The notes under the pieces were generated by a model, which was not told the DNA's origin, ran no database searches, and worked only from the letters and a program-made list of their open reading frames with translations. A stretch of DNA of 64,000 nucleotides from Lepidostoma basale (taxonomy: Eukaryota; Arthropoda; Insecta; Trichoptera; Lepidostomatidae): NCBI GenBank assembly GCA_022606425.2, contig JAHDVF020000016.1:2882501-2946500 (forward strand), written 5' to 3'. The position numbers and the translations under genes were made by a program. Positions 11,892 to 22,594 of this stretch are shown one piece after another (the first letter of the stretch is position 1; every line of letters starts with the position of its first letter).

Positions 11892-12439
11892 TTTAATGCG
11901 TAGTATCATATTTTTAGTAAATTAGCACCTTAATTTATCGAAAATAGTTTACACTCTCTGGTGGCAACCTTAGAATAAAGTATCGCTTTGTATAACCAGT
12001 GTATATATACACTGCGTATTTTGGCTATTATATAATTTTCATATTGTTTATATAGCAGTTTGTGTGCATCAGATCTAAAAACAAAACAAATACTGCTAGA
12101 ATTGATTCAATGTTTAGTTTTGGATGTCACTGGGACATTATTGAACTGCCCGAACCCAGAGAATGAGTTTCAGGAATAGGCTGTATTTTACCGGGCAGAG
12201 TTGTGAGTGAGCAAAGCCAATGTTTGTTTTGTCGGAGTTTTTTCTTTCCTTAGCTTGATTGTTCACATTTAAATCCCTAAAGATTGCATTTTCGCTCCTT
12301 TTCTACTACACGGTTCGATAAATCTTAAAATATGGAATGTTCGACTTGTAGGTTATAGGGTAGCACGATATTTTCTAAGAATAGCATGAAGGTACAATGT
12401 TTAGTTAGTCTTGCCAAAGTTTACCGGCTCGTTTAACTT
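11892..12439. other. No gene seen
   Basis: AT-rich sequence with no open frame or repeat recognised. A short palindrome-like TATATATACACTGCG region near 12000 is not assignable. Confidence 0.4.
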
Positions 12440-12800
12440 CTAGAAAACTTAGGACGAACTAACTAACAAACTTACCATCACGCCGTCTCTCCGAAGGGGT
12501 AGGCAGATATAATGGACTGGCACAATATTCTTTCCTGACATATTTCTCTTGCTTCCTCAACATTCTTTCATACATGTCATGCACGCACGTCCACATCTCT
12601 GACTCCTCACGGGACTGACATTCAATATTTGATTTATTTGATCGTGTCACGTTTCTCTCGGTCTTCCTCTATTTCTAGTTATATTGAGTTCGTTAACGTT
12701 AACTTTTTTAGCATTCTTACTTCATTCAATTTTTCCATTTGTCCAAACCATCTTAATATTCCTTATTTATCAATATTTTGTTCGTAACACTTTCAGTCGT
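12440..12800 (-). pseudogene. LINE ORF2 C-terminal relic (SAYPF lineage)
   Basis: The minus strand matches the copy at 47860-48185 nucleotide for nucleotide over the terminal region (CTGCCTACCCCTTCGG-like at 12490-12510, then the GGCGTGATGG stop region). Further upstream the counterpart of the FGHVERM segment lies near 12735-12760 (GATGGTTTGGACAAATGG). Several frameshifts prevent a continuous frame, and the 64-codon frame visible at 12459-12650 is out of phase with the ancestral protein. This is a dead 3' end of a LINE. Confidence 0.6.
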
Positions 12801-12845
12801 ATCGCATTCACTTGTATTTTCATTCGACACTCGATTTTCCACACA

Positions 12846-13320
12846 TTCGTCTTCTTCTTCTTAAAGTGCCCTGTCAGGTCCCCCTGACATTGGCGATCAC
12901 TCTGGTAAACTCTTCCCTATCCTGCGCTTTCCGGAATATATGGACATTCGTCTCAGATATTTTATTTCTACTGCATTTATTGTACTTTCATCCTTCTGTT
13001 GCCAGTTCCATGCTTTGCTCCCATACATTTAGGCCGGTACAATAACACCATTGTGCACTAATATTTTATTTATTTTGGATAGGCTATTGTTTGCGATGAC
13101 AACTTTAATTGGACAATTCACATTGTTGCCTACCTCAACTGTTCTTTCAATATCCCTCTCCACTCGCCCAACCGTTGTAAAAATATAACCTAAATATACG
13201 AACTCATCCACTTGTTCCAGATTTTCACCATTTCACGCTAATGTTGCAGACTGTCACGAATTATTATTTTTCGAAAATCATTACCTTAGACTTATTCACA
13301 TTCATCATCATTTTGCATGC
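12846..13320 (-). pseudogene. LINE reverse transcriptase relic (NVRGT / EFVYLG type)
   Basis: On the minus strand, 13300-13320 encodes MNVNKSKVMIFEK, then after a break 13029-13211 encodes VDEFVYLGYIF, VERDIERTVEVGNNVN and KINKILVHNGVIVPA. This is the segment after the RT catalytic core (NVNKTKVM, EFVYLG, RDIERR). Translation continues in a shifted frame to the ICAL terminus over 12846-13028, ending at the TGACAGGGCAC motif with a GAAGAAGAAG tail at 12846-12860. It is similar to the NVGGTR-ending copies at 31555, 37586 and 57735. Several frameshifts and stops; dead 3' fragment. Confidence 0.75.
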
Positions 13321-13530
13321 ATACCTCATACATACTAGTCACCGGGACTTGTATTTAATGCTCGTTGTCCCAAGTGGGACAGCATCATTCGCATACAATA
13401 GACAGGTTAGTGACACACCGCTCATTTTGGCAACTACATCGTACCCTTTCAGTTCTTTCATACACGTAGGATGATATATTAGATATTAACATTTAAAAAA
13501 ATCATTCATTTTTAAAAAGGAAAAAATGAG

Positions 13531-13926
13531 TTATGTGTGTGTAGTTAAGAAGATGAATGGCAATGTATCATATGATGACAATGTAACGATTGCGGCGAAA
13601 AGAAGAAGAAAGCATGCTTTGTCTAATAGCAACAAATGAAATATGACGGAGTCAAAATCATTTTTATTTTCACAAATGGTTAACGGTATCACAGGAACCA
13701 GATAGGTAAGCAAGTATGCTTTTACCTGGTCTAACTTATCCAAGGTAATGCTCGTGGGCAGGTCGCAATACAAACATATTCTAGACTGCTTCGCTTGGAC
13801 TGGATATTGTTTACGACAAGCTACCATTTGACAGCATCTCTCTCTAATGTATTTAATTGATATTCTTTCTCTATTTGCGTTTTTAAATTGAACTCTTATA
13901 TTTTTATTACTTTTTATATTTTGCAT
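13531..13926 (-). CDS. Unidentified 131-codon open frame
   Basis: A 131-codon frame on the minus strand stands out in AT-rich DNA. Its middle (CCQMVACRKQYPVQAKQ, ICLYCDLPTSITLDKLDQVK) has ordinary protein-like composition, while the ends are Asn/Lys/Ile-rich or hydrophobic. I do not recognise a family. It lies upstream, on the same strand, of the LINE relic ending at 12846, so it could be a decayed part of a mobile element. The hydrophobic C-terminal half could be chance. Listed as a low-confidence candidate. Confidence 0.2.
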   Translation of the reverse strand: MQNIKSNKNIRVQFKNANRERISIKYIRERCCQMVACRKQYPVQAKQSRICLYCDLPTSITLDKLDQVKAYLLTYLVPVIPLTICENKNDFDSVIFHLLLLDKACFLLLFAAIVTLSSYDTLPFIFLTTHT

Positions 13927-14336
13927 TATTTATTTATAATTATATAATTATAGACGACCAGGAACCATATATCTGTGATGTTAAATAAAAAAATAAATGT
14001 TCTATATTCACTATTATTTTGTATTCTGGCTTATATGAAACTTATTTTTTCTTTGTAATATAACATTTTATTTAAAATACCAATAAAATTAAAAACTAAA
14101 TATGACTTGGGACACAGAAGCTCTTATTCCAACAAAATTTTCATAAATATTATCATAAAAAATCAGATTTTACAGATATTTAAATTATGATAAATTTTAA
14201 AATATCAAATGTTACTTTTTACATATGTAAAAACTTGAGTAATTATTTTTCAAATTTGTAAACAATAAGAATCTTGAACAATGTTTTTTTACAACACGAA
14301 ACTTAAAAAAAACATATATTTAAAATTAAAAAAACA

Positions 14337-14376
14337 AACAAACTTGTTTCGGACACAGATGCCCTTCATCAGTGTT
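14337..14376 (-). ncRNA. Hammerhead ribozyme candidate, intact core
   Basis: Minus strand: AACA (stem I), CUGAUGA, extra A, stem II GGGCA/UGUCC with UCUG loop, GAAA, CAAGU, U17, UGUU (stem I, 4 bp with AACA). The core is complete. Stem III (ACAAGU) has lost the self-complementary ACAUGU seen in relatives, which should weaken dimer cleavage. Confidence 0.6.
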
Positions 14377-14447
14377 ATATGTACCAGTACTATAAATATT
14401 TTAACATTTAAAAAATAAATTTATGAAACATTTGTTAAAATATTTAA

Positions 14448-14484
14448 AACGCTGATGAAGGGTTTCTGTGTCCAAAACTTGTTA
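14448..14484 (+). ncRNA. Hammerhead-like motif, G12 lost
   Basis: CUGAUGA and a CUGUGUCC-type stem II are present, but the GAAA is AAAA (G12 to A), followed by CUUGUU. This is a decayed partner of the minus-strand motif in the same palindrome and is expected to be inactive. Confidence 0.5.
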
Positions 14485-14720
14485 GTTGTTTTAATTTTAA
14501 ATATTTTTTAAATAAAATTCATGTTGTATACAAAGTTAACTGTAAAAACTGACCAATTTCATTACAATTTTGTTAAAATATTTATTTTGTATGTATAATA
14601 TTTTATATGTATAATTACACCAATGAAGAGCTTCTGTGTCCCGAAACATGTTTGTGTTAAGGTTTAATTTTAAATTTTATTTATATTATAAATAAAGTAT
14701 TGTGTTACAAATAAAAAAAA

Positions 14721-16499
14721 TACTGTTCAAGCTAAATTAATTATTGAAATGGAATATTGCGGTTTTCAGTATTTATATACAAGATAATTTCTTCTAACTG
14801 TCCCATCAGAGAACTGGCTCGATAGTCAGCTATTGTAATTTGCTGAACTTTTAGCACTTTCCACAAAGTGATAAAAAAATATATAGTGAGCATATAATGA
14901 TCATAAAGTTTTTCATTTGAGTAGTTAAAACATGAAAATAATAGTCTTACTATTGAATGTTGGTTTGCTATAAAGTTGCTCGTGAAGTTGTATCCAGTGA
15001 CTCGGTGTAACGTTACGGCGACTGGGAGATAACTTATCATTATGGTCCACCCATTTACTCTCTAATGGGTTCCTCGTTAATTGGCTGTTGAAACTGAAGG
15101 CGCATTATTTCATCTCGAAATGAAAACCTACAATTAAAATTTCCTTGCTACTGCAGTCACATACTCCTATAATATTATGCTGGCACACACAACAAAACAA
15201 TGGAGTTTGTTAAAAGTAATGTATTTTTTTTACACGGATGTGGTTCCACGAAAAATACAATATTAAGTGCAGACTTTTATATTGACTTGCACATATGTAA
15301 TCCTATGTGCCTCCAATAGCAGTAGTGTGGAAACGCGGCGTAGCTCGAAAGTGTATGATAAGGCGTACGATTTTGATTTCAATATTTTTTAAATCATCAC
15401 AAAACATAAACAATATGTCATAGTCAACGCTCACAAATGAAGCCTTATATATTTCATTATATTTCGTTTTCATGAAGCCTAGTTAATTATTACATATTAG
15501 TTTTGAAATTGCGACTTGAAGCTCCACCATTCGTGGTTAATTGTTAAGAACCTCACGCAAGAGGAATCCAACTCATTTGGTTAACGTGGCAAGGGTGGAA
15601 TCGAACTCAACTTTTACCAATCTAAAATACGAGTATATTCACATGATTCATGTTTAATCAAAATTTTACGTAGTGCTCTGTGTTGCTGTCAAGAATTGAG
15701 TTTTGTGCTTATAAACAATATTTATTTGTGGCATCTGTACGGATCACGATGATTGTCAGAACCTTCTGTGAATCTTCAAAGGGTTTTCTGTAAAAATCTG
15801 AAAACAACTCATAATTTGACAATTAAATGAACCATCAAATAATTTAATCAATTTCTTTTCCCACTCATTTAAATTGCAGCAAGTGACTTTTTTCTTGTCA
15901 TTTGCTTCAGTGATGAATATCCATCTCCAATAGAGAGAGACAGAGAGAGAGAGAAAAAGAGAGCTGGTAGCAAGTGTACGACAACATGCATATGTATCAG
16001 CTTTAGAGCTTCTTAGTAATCTCAAGTTTTCCACTCCATTATATTAAAGGAAGATTTATTACCTTTCCTTGTTTGTCCGGTGCATTTTCCGCTAAATTAA
16101 GTCCAGTCTTTCCAGGATATTAGTGTTAATGTCACCAATTCAAGTTTCTATAAAAATTTATCAGTTTTTTTCCAGTTTTCTAAAGTGTCTGTGCTAATTT
16201 TGTACACACTGGTCTGCCTTCTTTTCGAGATTTGTGAAAAATGTCATTGAAAATGATAAATAAATGTCTTAACTTTTTATCATTATTTTTTCGTCTACTA
16301 AAAAATATTTTATTGAAATAAACTGTAACATGGAAAATAAAATTTACATATAAAAAAAAAACATTTTTAACCTGTCAACAATTGAACACATTTTTGGTTT
16401 CTCGAACAGTGATGTAGAATTTCGTATTAAATTATTAATAAGAATTTCTTCTATATTTGACATCACTTTGTTGTAGATTCACATTATAACTTTTTGAAA
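14721..16499. other. No confident gene; one tRNA-like fragment
   Basis: The 99-codon frame at 14741-15040 (-) and the 92-codon frame at 15756-16034 (-) have no recognisable motif; the latter crosses a GA-rich simple repeat (15930-15962). Around 15575-15600 the minus strand reads GAGTTCGATTCCACCC, a tRNA T-arm/B-box-like sequence without a complete cloverleaf, possibly a SINE scrap. Confidence 0.35.
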
Positions 16500-16506
16500 A
16501 TATTGT

Positions 16507-16547
16507 TTTTATATGTTTCGGGACACAGATTTCCCTTCTTCAGTGTA
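16507..16547 (-). ncRNA. Hammerhead-like motif, near-intact
   Basis: Minus strand: CUGAAGA, extra A, GGGA...UCCC stem II, GAAA, then CAUAUA. The core is complete with U16.1/A17, but stem III is ACAUAU rather than self-complementary. Confidence 0.5.
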
Positions 16548-16592
16548 TGAAACAATGAGTTTTACAATAAATGGTTAAAATTGATTAATTCA

Positions 16593-16630
16593 TACACTGA
16601 AGAGAGTCTGTGTCCCGAAACGCGTTTGCC
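16593..16630 (+). ncRNA. Hammerhead-like motif with ACGCGU stem III
   Basis: CUGAAGA, a shortened stem II, GAAA, CGCGU, U17. Stem III (ACGCGU) is a perfect palindrome, different from the usual ACAUGU but preserving self-pairing. Stem II has lost bases on its 5' side, so folding is doubtful. Confidence 0.5.
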
Positions 16631-16689
16631 TAAGGTGTCAAAAAGTGTTGTGAAAATACAATATTTTCAGAATTTCATGTTTTGCCCTG

Positions 16690-16835
16690 CTAAGTCATCA
16701 TCAAAATGATATTTAATTATGAATGAACAAAACGAAACACGACATTTCCATACAATATAATAAAACTTTTAGAAAACATACGTTTTCATTCATATTAAGT
16801 GTTTGACTTGACGTAGAGTTTTATCTTATTTAACA
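16690..16835. repeat. Relic of the TTCTAGAA-type ribozyme-like repeat
   Basis: CATTTCCATACAATATAATAA, then AACTTTTAGAAAACATACG and TTTTCATTCATATTAA match the outer arm of the elements at 51453-52126, 24490-24690 and 62795-62960. Only one decayed arm is visible. Confidence 0.5.
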
Positions 16836-16841
16836 TACGTT

Positions 16842-16955
16842 ATGAACATTCCGGATTCAGATGTGTTGCAATCCGTGGTTAATATTTGTCAGTTGAAGTT
16901 TGGTGAAATGCTTTGGCCAGAAGATTACCGCTTTTAAGAAGTGCATCATTTCTAC
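16842..16955 (+). repeat. Diverged direct repeat, copy 1 (coding-like)
   Basis: Related to 17366-17480 over about 110 bp. The + strand encodes MNIPDSDVLQSVV then FGEMLWPEDYRF before a stop. The second copy encodes MNLPDSSELQSIM then FYEIIWPENNRF. Both frames stay open across the similarity. Function unknown; it may be a remnant of a duplicated exon or of a transposon protein. Confidence 0.45.
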
Positions 16956-17320
16956 TGTAGAAGGAAACAAATAGTTGCGTAAAGGTGGTCATTGCATGGT
17001 TATCCACTATGTACGACGTCTTCATCCCGTCTATCTAGGGCCGAAAACCTGATGGATAATTCGCGGTTTTTTAGCTCTCGCTTATCATCAGACACTCGCT
17101 TTAAAGTTATGCAAAACGTGTATTCACACTGCTAAAAGTGTTAAATTATTACTAAAAATTACTGTAAGTTGACCCTACACATAAGACATTTCTTTGAGTG
17201 GGTGGGTTTCTTTAATTTACGATATATGAACATGAAAATTGTTTCCAAAATGACGAAACCTTACAATAGACCCTCTGGAAATCAGTAATTTTTTTTTTTT
17301 AAAAGTTTTCGATACTGGTA

Positions 17321-17530
17321 TTGGTAGGAGCTATCAATAAGATAATGTTTATTTTCAGATGTTCAATTATGAACCTTCCGGATTCCAGTGAGTTGCAATC
17401 TATAATGAGGATTTATCCATCGCACTTTTATGAAATCATTTGGCCAGAAAATAACCGCTTTAAAGAAATGCGTAATAAGATATTTCAACGCATAATTGTA
17501 TGCTATAATTTGATCACACATAGCTTTTAA
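17321..17530 (+). CDS. Unidentified small open frame, copy 2 of the repeat
   Basis: A 69-codon + strand frame whose central part (MNLPDSSELQSIMRIYPSHF, then YEIIWPENNRFKEM) resembles the peptide encoded at 16842-16940. An acceptor-like TTTATTTTCAG precedes the shared part at 17348-17358. I do not recognise the protein. The conservation between the two copies hints at past coding, but neither is convincing as a present gene. Confidence 0.25.
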   Translation: MVGAINKIMFIFRCSIMNLPDSSELQSIMRIYPSHFYEIIWPENNRFKEMRNKIFQRIIVCYNLITHSF

Positions 17531-18800
17531 CTGTTTGCTGGACAAATCATTGAAACATATTCAAATGTCTTTAAACAAATCAATGTACATTTTTACGAGT
17601 ACACTTTTGAATAAAACAACTTCAGATTTTTTTTTAGCTTTGGCTCTAACATTGTTATATTAAACTCTTTCATATTAAAGCATATCTGTCATCACAATCA
17701 AAAGTTGTTATCTCGTTAAATCATTTTCTCTCAATTAATTATCTAAAATTACAGTTAAACAATTTGTTGATAAACAAATGTATCACCGATTCAACAAATG
17801 TTTTTTCAAAATATGAATGCTATTTAAAACCATGTGTTTTTAAAGTAAATTCATAATATTTAACAAAGCTATAAACATAAGAAAACGTACATTTATTCAA
17901 CATTTAATTTTAGAAATGAAACTCTGTGTATAATATATAATATATCAAGGATAATCATCATTTAAATTTACTCGGTAATAAATATTTATATGAAAATATT
18001 CATTACAGGATGTGCGCGAGTACTCGTATACCATAATGAAATTCACTCCCGAACCCTTTTCTATTTATTTCTAATCTGAACAACGGTGTTGCGAGACAAG
18101 GGGCTGATAGGGTGCACATAGGCCCGAGTGTGTTATGAATAGGCTATATAAATTCTCCTTATTCCGAGTGGAAGATTATATTACAATACATTATTGGTAG
18201 GACGTGTTTTTCCTCCTCGAGTAGCGCACAAGCAGGTGAGAGCCGGCCACCTGTTGCGGACCAGGTGTCATGTCGAGTGGCATCACTCTATCCGCTATCC
18301 GCTTCCCTGACCGCCCATTTACAACTCTGCAGCCACTCTATTTTCATGATTAGCCTAATGAGGTGCATATATTATATTTTTATTAAAATACCATTCGTTG
18401 GAAGAAAAAAAATATAACAATTTGAGAAATATAACATATCATAAAAAAATAATTCTTACGAAACTATAAACAATTTTGGATTTCGGTAATAGAACCTTAC
18501 GATTCTTTTATAATCTTCGCCATTTATGTTTTAATTGTTATCAAATGCCAATTTCTATTTCGATATTCATGTATAATTATTAAATTACCTTAAACGATCT
18601 TCTTCACTTTTAAAACATCGGTTAAAAGTGGAAAAAAAGTGTTTGAAAATATAATGTTTTATAAAAATCATTTAAATGTGAATTCACAACACAACGCGAT
18701 GGCGAATACAGAAGAAGTTCTTTATTTTAGATAACTTTTATGAAGTTTTAATGTGATTTGGTATAAAGGCTGTCGAAGACGTGAGTCTCGATGACTTGAA
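17531..18800. other. No gene seen
   Basis: AT-rich with a GC-richer patch at 18200-18310. 18600-18720 resembles an outer arm of the hammerhead-bearing repeats (AAAGTGTTTGAAAATATAATG, then CAACACAACGCGATGGCGAA), matching the terminal motif listed at 24706. No coding region supported. Confidence 0.4.
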
Positions 18801-19090
18801 CTGAATAAAATGATAGCATTTGATTGCGGAACTGGAACAGCTCATTCAACTATAAAGTGAAATCAGCCGTTTCTATACATACAAGTACCTATATATGGAA
18901 ACGGCTAAAAAGAAGAATTGGACTAAGCTGGGCAGCTTTTGGAAACATGAGTTACATCTTTAAAAACCAGAAAATACCGATCAACCTGAAACGAAAAGTG
19001 AATGCAGAGTGAATCAAGATGCAGAAACTTATTTTGTGGTATTCATAGTCAATATTAAGAGTTAAAGAACGACGTGGTTCAGGTCGAAGC
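18801..19090 (+). pseudogene. LINE reverse transcriptase fragment (RRIGLSWAAFG)
   Basis: The + strand encodes KRLKRRIGLSWAAFGNMSYI and FKNQKIPINLKRKVNAE-stop (18890-19011). This is the well-known segment between the RT catalytic core and the thumb in CR1/Jockey-like LINEs (EI-x-RRI-x-x-AWAAFGKL, K-x-PI-x-LK-x-KV). The frame is broken on both sides: the expected CVLPVLTYG follow-up is replaced by stops. Dead fragment. Confidence 0.75.
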
Positions 19091-19129
19091 ATAGCAAGGC
19101 GAAACATATTTTCTTCTTTACAGCTTCAG

Positions 19130-19262
19130 TCTTATATGCAGCAAAGTCTTCAACCTCGTCTTCCGCTCAGTCTTCTGCAGCCCCCTTCAATTCTACATAT
19201 GAGACGCGGTTCATGTCATCGCATACTCGTTTCAGATATTTCCGTCGGGGGCGAAACGTATA
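19130..19262 (-). pseudogene. LINE C-terminal scrap
   Basis: The minus strand reads RPRRKYLKRVCDDMNRVSYV and, after a stop, AEDEVEDFAAYKTEA. A GRP-x-KRWLD-x-V-x-DDM-like run followed by an AxDxxxW-like tail is usual at LINE ORF2 C-termini. The match is short and the orientation is opposite to the neighbouring fragment at 18801-19090, so it is a separate event or a rearrangement. Confidence 0.4.
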
Positions 19263-19453
19263 AATACATACCACAAATATTATAAAAATGTCAAAAAAAC
19301 ATGTTTCTTTTATGTTAATATGGACCACCATATTATTATTCAATAAACGCATTTTATTGGTGCTCAAGAAAGTTTTTTTTTCTTCTTCCTTGTATACAAC
19401 AGGTCGTTTGAACCCAATTACTGTTTACAATTTATTAAAGCTATTATATTGAA

Positions 19454-19619
19454 TCTTATGACATGTGATAGGTAGCCAATCTATGGCCATTTTATTGTCA
19501 CGTGATTCTACGCCAGACCAATGACAGTGTGACAATCACACTGCCATCGTCAGGAATCGAACCCGGGACCTTCGGTATGAATGTCAAGGCTCTTACCACT
19601 CCGCCACAAAGGTCATCAC
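19454..19619 (-). mobile_element. tRNA-derived SINE, copy 1
   Basis: On the minus strand the element starts GACCTTTGTGGCGGAGTGGT (A-box-like) and has GGTCCCGGGTTCGATTCC (B box) about 45 bp on, then a non-tRNA body with GTGTGATTGTCACACTG and a 3' part ATGGCCATAGATTGGC. The same arrangement occurs at 46146-46302 and 47474-47635, all on the minus strand. It would be transcribed by RNA polymerase III and mobilised by a partner LINE. Confidence 0.8.
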
Positions 19620-20479
19620 GTTATTGCAAAACCTGCACACAATTTGTTATCAAAACATTCATACAGAGGCAAATATCAAAGATTAGTTATAAGTATTGTA
19701 TTAATGGTAGTTAAAGTACGATTTTACATTAGTTATCTAAATTTTAAAGATTATAATTGAAAAAAAAAAACGCTGTAGAAACGTGTCTCTACAAATTTGA
19801 AATAATTTTCTTTGAAATTTGTAATCTTCTTACAAGAAGCTAAGCGGGCCAGGCTGATAAGGTTTAGGTCTTTGGTTCACGAGAATCTTATTAATCGCCG
19901 CCCCCCCCTAATTCCATTGTACATCATAAATTAAACATTATTCCATGACGTCATCAGTCATCGCGGAGAAGCGGGAAACGGAAGAATCACAGTTAATGCC
20001 GCGGATTTACTGCCGATATTCTTTTGTTATGCTCTCCGAACAACGATTTAAATTGTGTTTTCTTTCATATTCAATTCATTTTCCGGCTACAATCAGACTT
20101 TTTCATTCGAAGGATTCGATTATTTTCAAAATATTTGTACAGATTTTTTAAATTTGTGTTAGATCTTATAACATTTCCCTTTTTATTACAAATTTAAATT
20201 ATTTTAATATTAATGGTACATATCCCATAGAGATTTGTCATATAATGTGAAAAATCTTTCAATCCTTGCTTCACGTCTGTACTATTTTATTAGAGTCGTC
20301 TCATACTTTATAATATGACGCAAGTAACGTTATGTTTTTGATAAATAAAAACTGACAGCTCTTGTTAAAACCACTTAAACTTCTGGTGTAAATAAATTAG
20401 GATTTCAAAAAGAATCAATGTTCACGAAACAAACAACAAAGTTGAGTCCCGCGCTCATCTTGTTCCAAATAAGTTCGGA
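19620..20479. other. No gene seen
   Basis: AT-rich with a C8 run at 19903-19908. No RNA or coding feature is supported; the 68-codon frame at 19945-20151 is unrecognised. Confidence 0.4.
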
Positions 20480-20850
20480 GGTAGAAAGTGCGGCTAGAAC
20501 GGGCGGCGATGTTCCGTACGGGCGGTGGATGTGAGGCTCGTGACGCGGGGCGCGCGGCGCGGGGCCCGCGGCGGGGGCGGGGGCGGGGGCGGGGGAGGCG
20601 GGCGTGCGGCTCTCGCCTAACCAGTTACAGTTGGGCGTCGCCCTGCACCCGACGTCAGACGGCGGCGTCCCGGTTCGCGATGACAACTTAGAATCAAGTA
20701 AAGTTGTGGCAATTAGCGGAACACGCGGTAACAATGTAGAAGGTAATAGCAGAGATTACGCGCGCCGTGGTCGAGTCCGTGTCGGGACCTTGACGTCGGG
20801 AGGTCGCGGCCTTATCACTTGGAGGTCGCCGTGCTGGCAGCTCGTAGATA
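20480..20850. promoter_or_regulatory. GC-rich CpG island with GGGGGC repeat
   Basis: A pronounced GC island containing GCGGGGCGCGCGGCGCGGGG-like sequence, a (GGGGGC)4-type run at 20571-20597 and many CpGs. Frames are open on both strands (20405-20734 minus; 20488-20691 and 20604-20912 plus) purely because GC-rich DNA lacks stops; none has protein-like motifs. Lying 7 kb upstream of the Nmdar2 exon, it is a plausible promoter or untranslated first exon, which is inference only. The G-runs could form quadruplexes. Confidence 0.45.
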
Positions 20851-20912
20851 ACACGTGTCATCTTACACAGACAAAGAATTTAAACTCGATCAAAGTTTTC
20901 AAATTTTTGTAA

Positions 20913-22590
20913 TCGGTTTTAGAGCACAGATACACAAAATCTATTTTTTATGCTATGCAAGCCCTTAACTAGCACTGGTTTTATCTGACTGTCCTCATTT
21001 ATTTTTGTTATAAACAATTAAATAAATTCACTTAAATTTTTTTAATACATTTTCCTCCTTATATGAATTACATTGAGTGATTTCAATAATTAATTAGATT
21101 TTTAGGTTAATTTTTTTTAAATCGTGGAGTGACGATTTCAGATGAATACATTTTGATCTCACTGAGAGAACTCAGTACCTACTGTCAATTGTATTAGAAC
21201 AACCTGTTTAATATTAGCATTCTATCATGAAATTCACAACTTTGGCCAATGAAATCAAACGACAATAAATAGTCAAATATATTTTAAAACATTCATATAG
21301 ATTTTATTTGACTCCTAATCCAGGGGACTTGGGTTCAAACCTGACAGGACTAGAATCCTTCTTCATAATAATAAGCTGTTTTCTGCTTATATTGATGATT
21401 GTAAAATAAATTCAAATGCCATTGATTAAAATATTTGGAACTTAATAAATAAAACAATAATGTACTGAGTTACTATTTTTTGAAAGAAATAAGAAGTTCA
21501 TTCCTCAGGGAGGCCCTTGGATTAGATATTTGATAAATAATATTTCTTTACACAACACGGTTGTTGTATAAGGCACCTATTCTAGAGTTGTGTACAGTTC
21601 ATCCTTTTCACGTTTACAGCTTAGAGAAATCATTATATTTCATTTTTATTACTTCCTAGAGTGTGTTACTCTTTATTTGAATGATTATTCTAAATTCGAT
21701 TAAAATAATCTTGTTAACCATAGAAAAAACATTATCTTTATAAAATGATTTTTTTTTTAATTCGTTTTATCTCTCCTGTGATTTGAGCATCGTATTACAC
21801 AGTGAGAAGTAGAACAAAATTTGAAGTATTCGTATAAAATACTCGCATTTCTTTTTTCAATCCCGATATATACGAGTATGTCCATCCCTAGAACCAAGCA
21901 ACGATTCCAAATTATTGTCTTTTGTTATGAAACAATTGTTCAACAGAAGTCTGTTTTTTATGTAAAGGCAGCTTACAGCTCATTTATCTCCGTACACGGT
22001 AATAAGGGAGGTTCACCTTCATCCCTCGTACGGCGAACCGCCCTCACTCGCAACAACAAAGCCTTTTCAATCAATATGAAAATTCTTTTAAAACTGTTAA
22101 ACCTTTTACGCGATTTTGATGTCAACGTAAATTTTATTTTTAATATATATTTTTTCCAAACAAACAGTTTACCAGTCAATATACTCGTATGTCATGAAAA
22201 TAAGTTAAATTATCCGTATCTTTTATATTATTTACGTAATATACTATTGAAAAAACGTGTGATGGTAAAGGTGTAAATATTTTATTAATAAAAAACTTAC
22301 TATATTTAAAAATATAGGAGAAAAAAGAATAGACATCCAGAATTAATAGTTTTTGGATCACACAGGGTCTAAATAGTATATCACACAGTACAACGATATT
22401 CTAATAAGCTCTCTTCGAAAATGCTCATATACAACTCTTAAGTCAAACCAAACATGTTAGGAGGGTCTCTCATAAACTGTATACCATTCGTCTCCTATAT
22501 TTACTCTATCATCTTGGATTTCTCGTTCCTTATTCCAAGTATCTGAAGAAAGTTTTTAATGAGATCCCCTTTTCACGTTCCATTTCAGAA
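20913..22590. other. AT-rich, no gene; tRNA-like scrap at 21315-21350
   Basis: At 21325-21345 the + strand has CTTGGGTTCAAACCTGACAG, a B-box-like sequence that may be a SINE remnant, without a readable A box. The 151-codon frame at 21821-22276 has transmembrane-like low-complexity composition and an opposite-strand overlap and is not supported. Confidence 0.35.
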
Positions 22591-22594
22591 TTCT

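Larger units (their letters stand above)
14030..14720. mobile_element. Palindromic element with three hammerhead-like motifs
   Basis: An inverted pair with centre near 14412 holds ACTTGTTTCGGACACAG (14343-14359, minus ribozyme) and CTGATGAAGGGTTTCTGTG (14452-14470, plus ribozyme). A third + copy lies at 14620-14655. The TTTTAATTTTAAAT flanks repeat on each side. It is related to the copies at 16500-16680, 23550-23760 and 50090-50350 (shared CTGTGTCC stem II). No protein is encoded. It is likely a non-autonomous ribozyme-bearing retroelement. Confidence 0.6.
16500..16680. mobile_element. Inverted hammerhead-bearing repeat
   Basis: TTTCGGGACACAGATTTCCC (16516-16535) faces CTGTGTCCCGAAAC (16608-16621), with matching CACTGAAGA cores on the inner sides of both arms and a non-matching 40-bp centre. 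It is the same family as 14030-14720. No coding capacity. Confidence 0.6.

Noticed and set aside
15555..15600. tRNA gene suggested by GAGTTCGATTCC
   Set aside because: Only a T-arm-like sequence; no acceptor, D or anticodon stem can be built.
20405..20912. Overlapping frames of 67-109 codons in the GC island
   Set aside because: Ala/Gly/Arg/Pro-rich translations on both strands result from scarce stop codons in GC-rich sequence; no motif or splice context supports a protein.
21821..22361. 151-codon plus frame with 60-70-codon antisense frames
   Set aside because: Composition is Asn/Phe/Ile-rich as expected from AT-rich DNA. No family resemblance.
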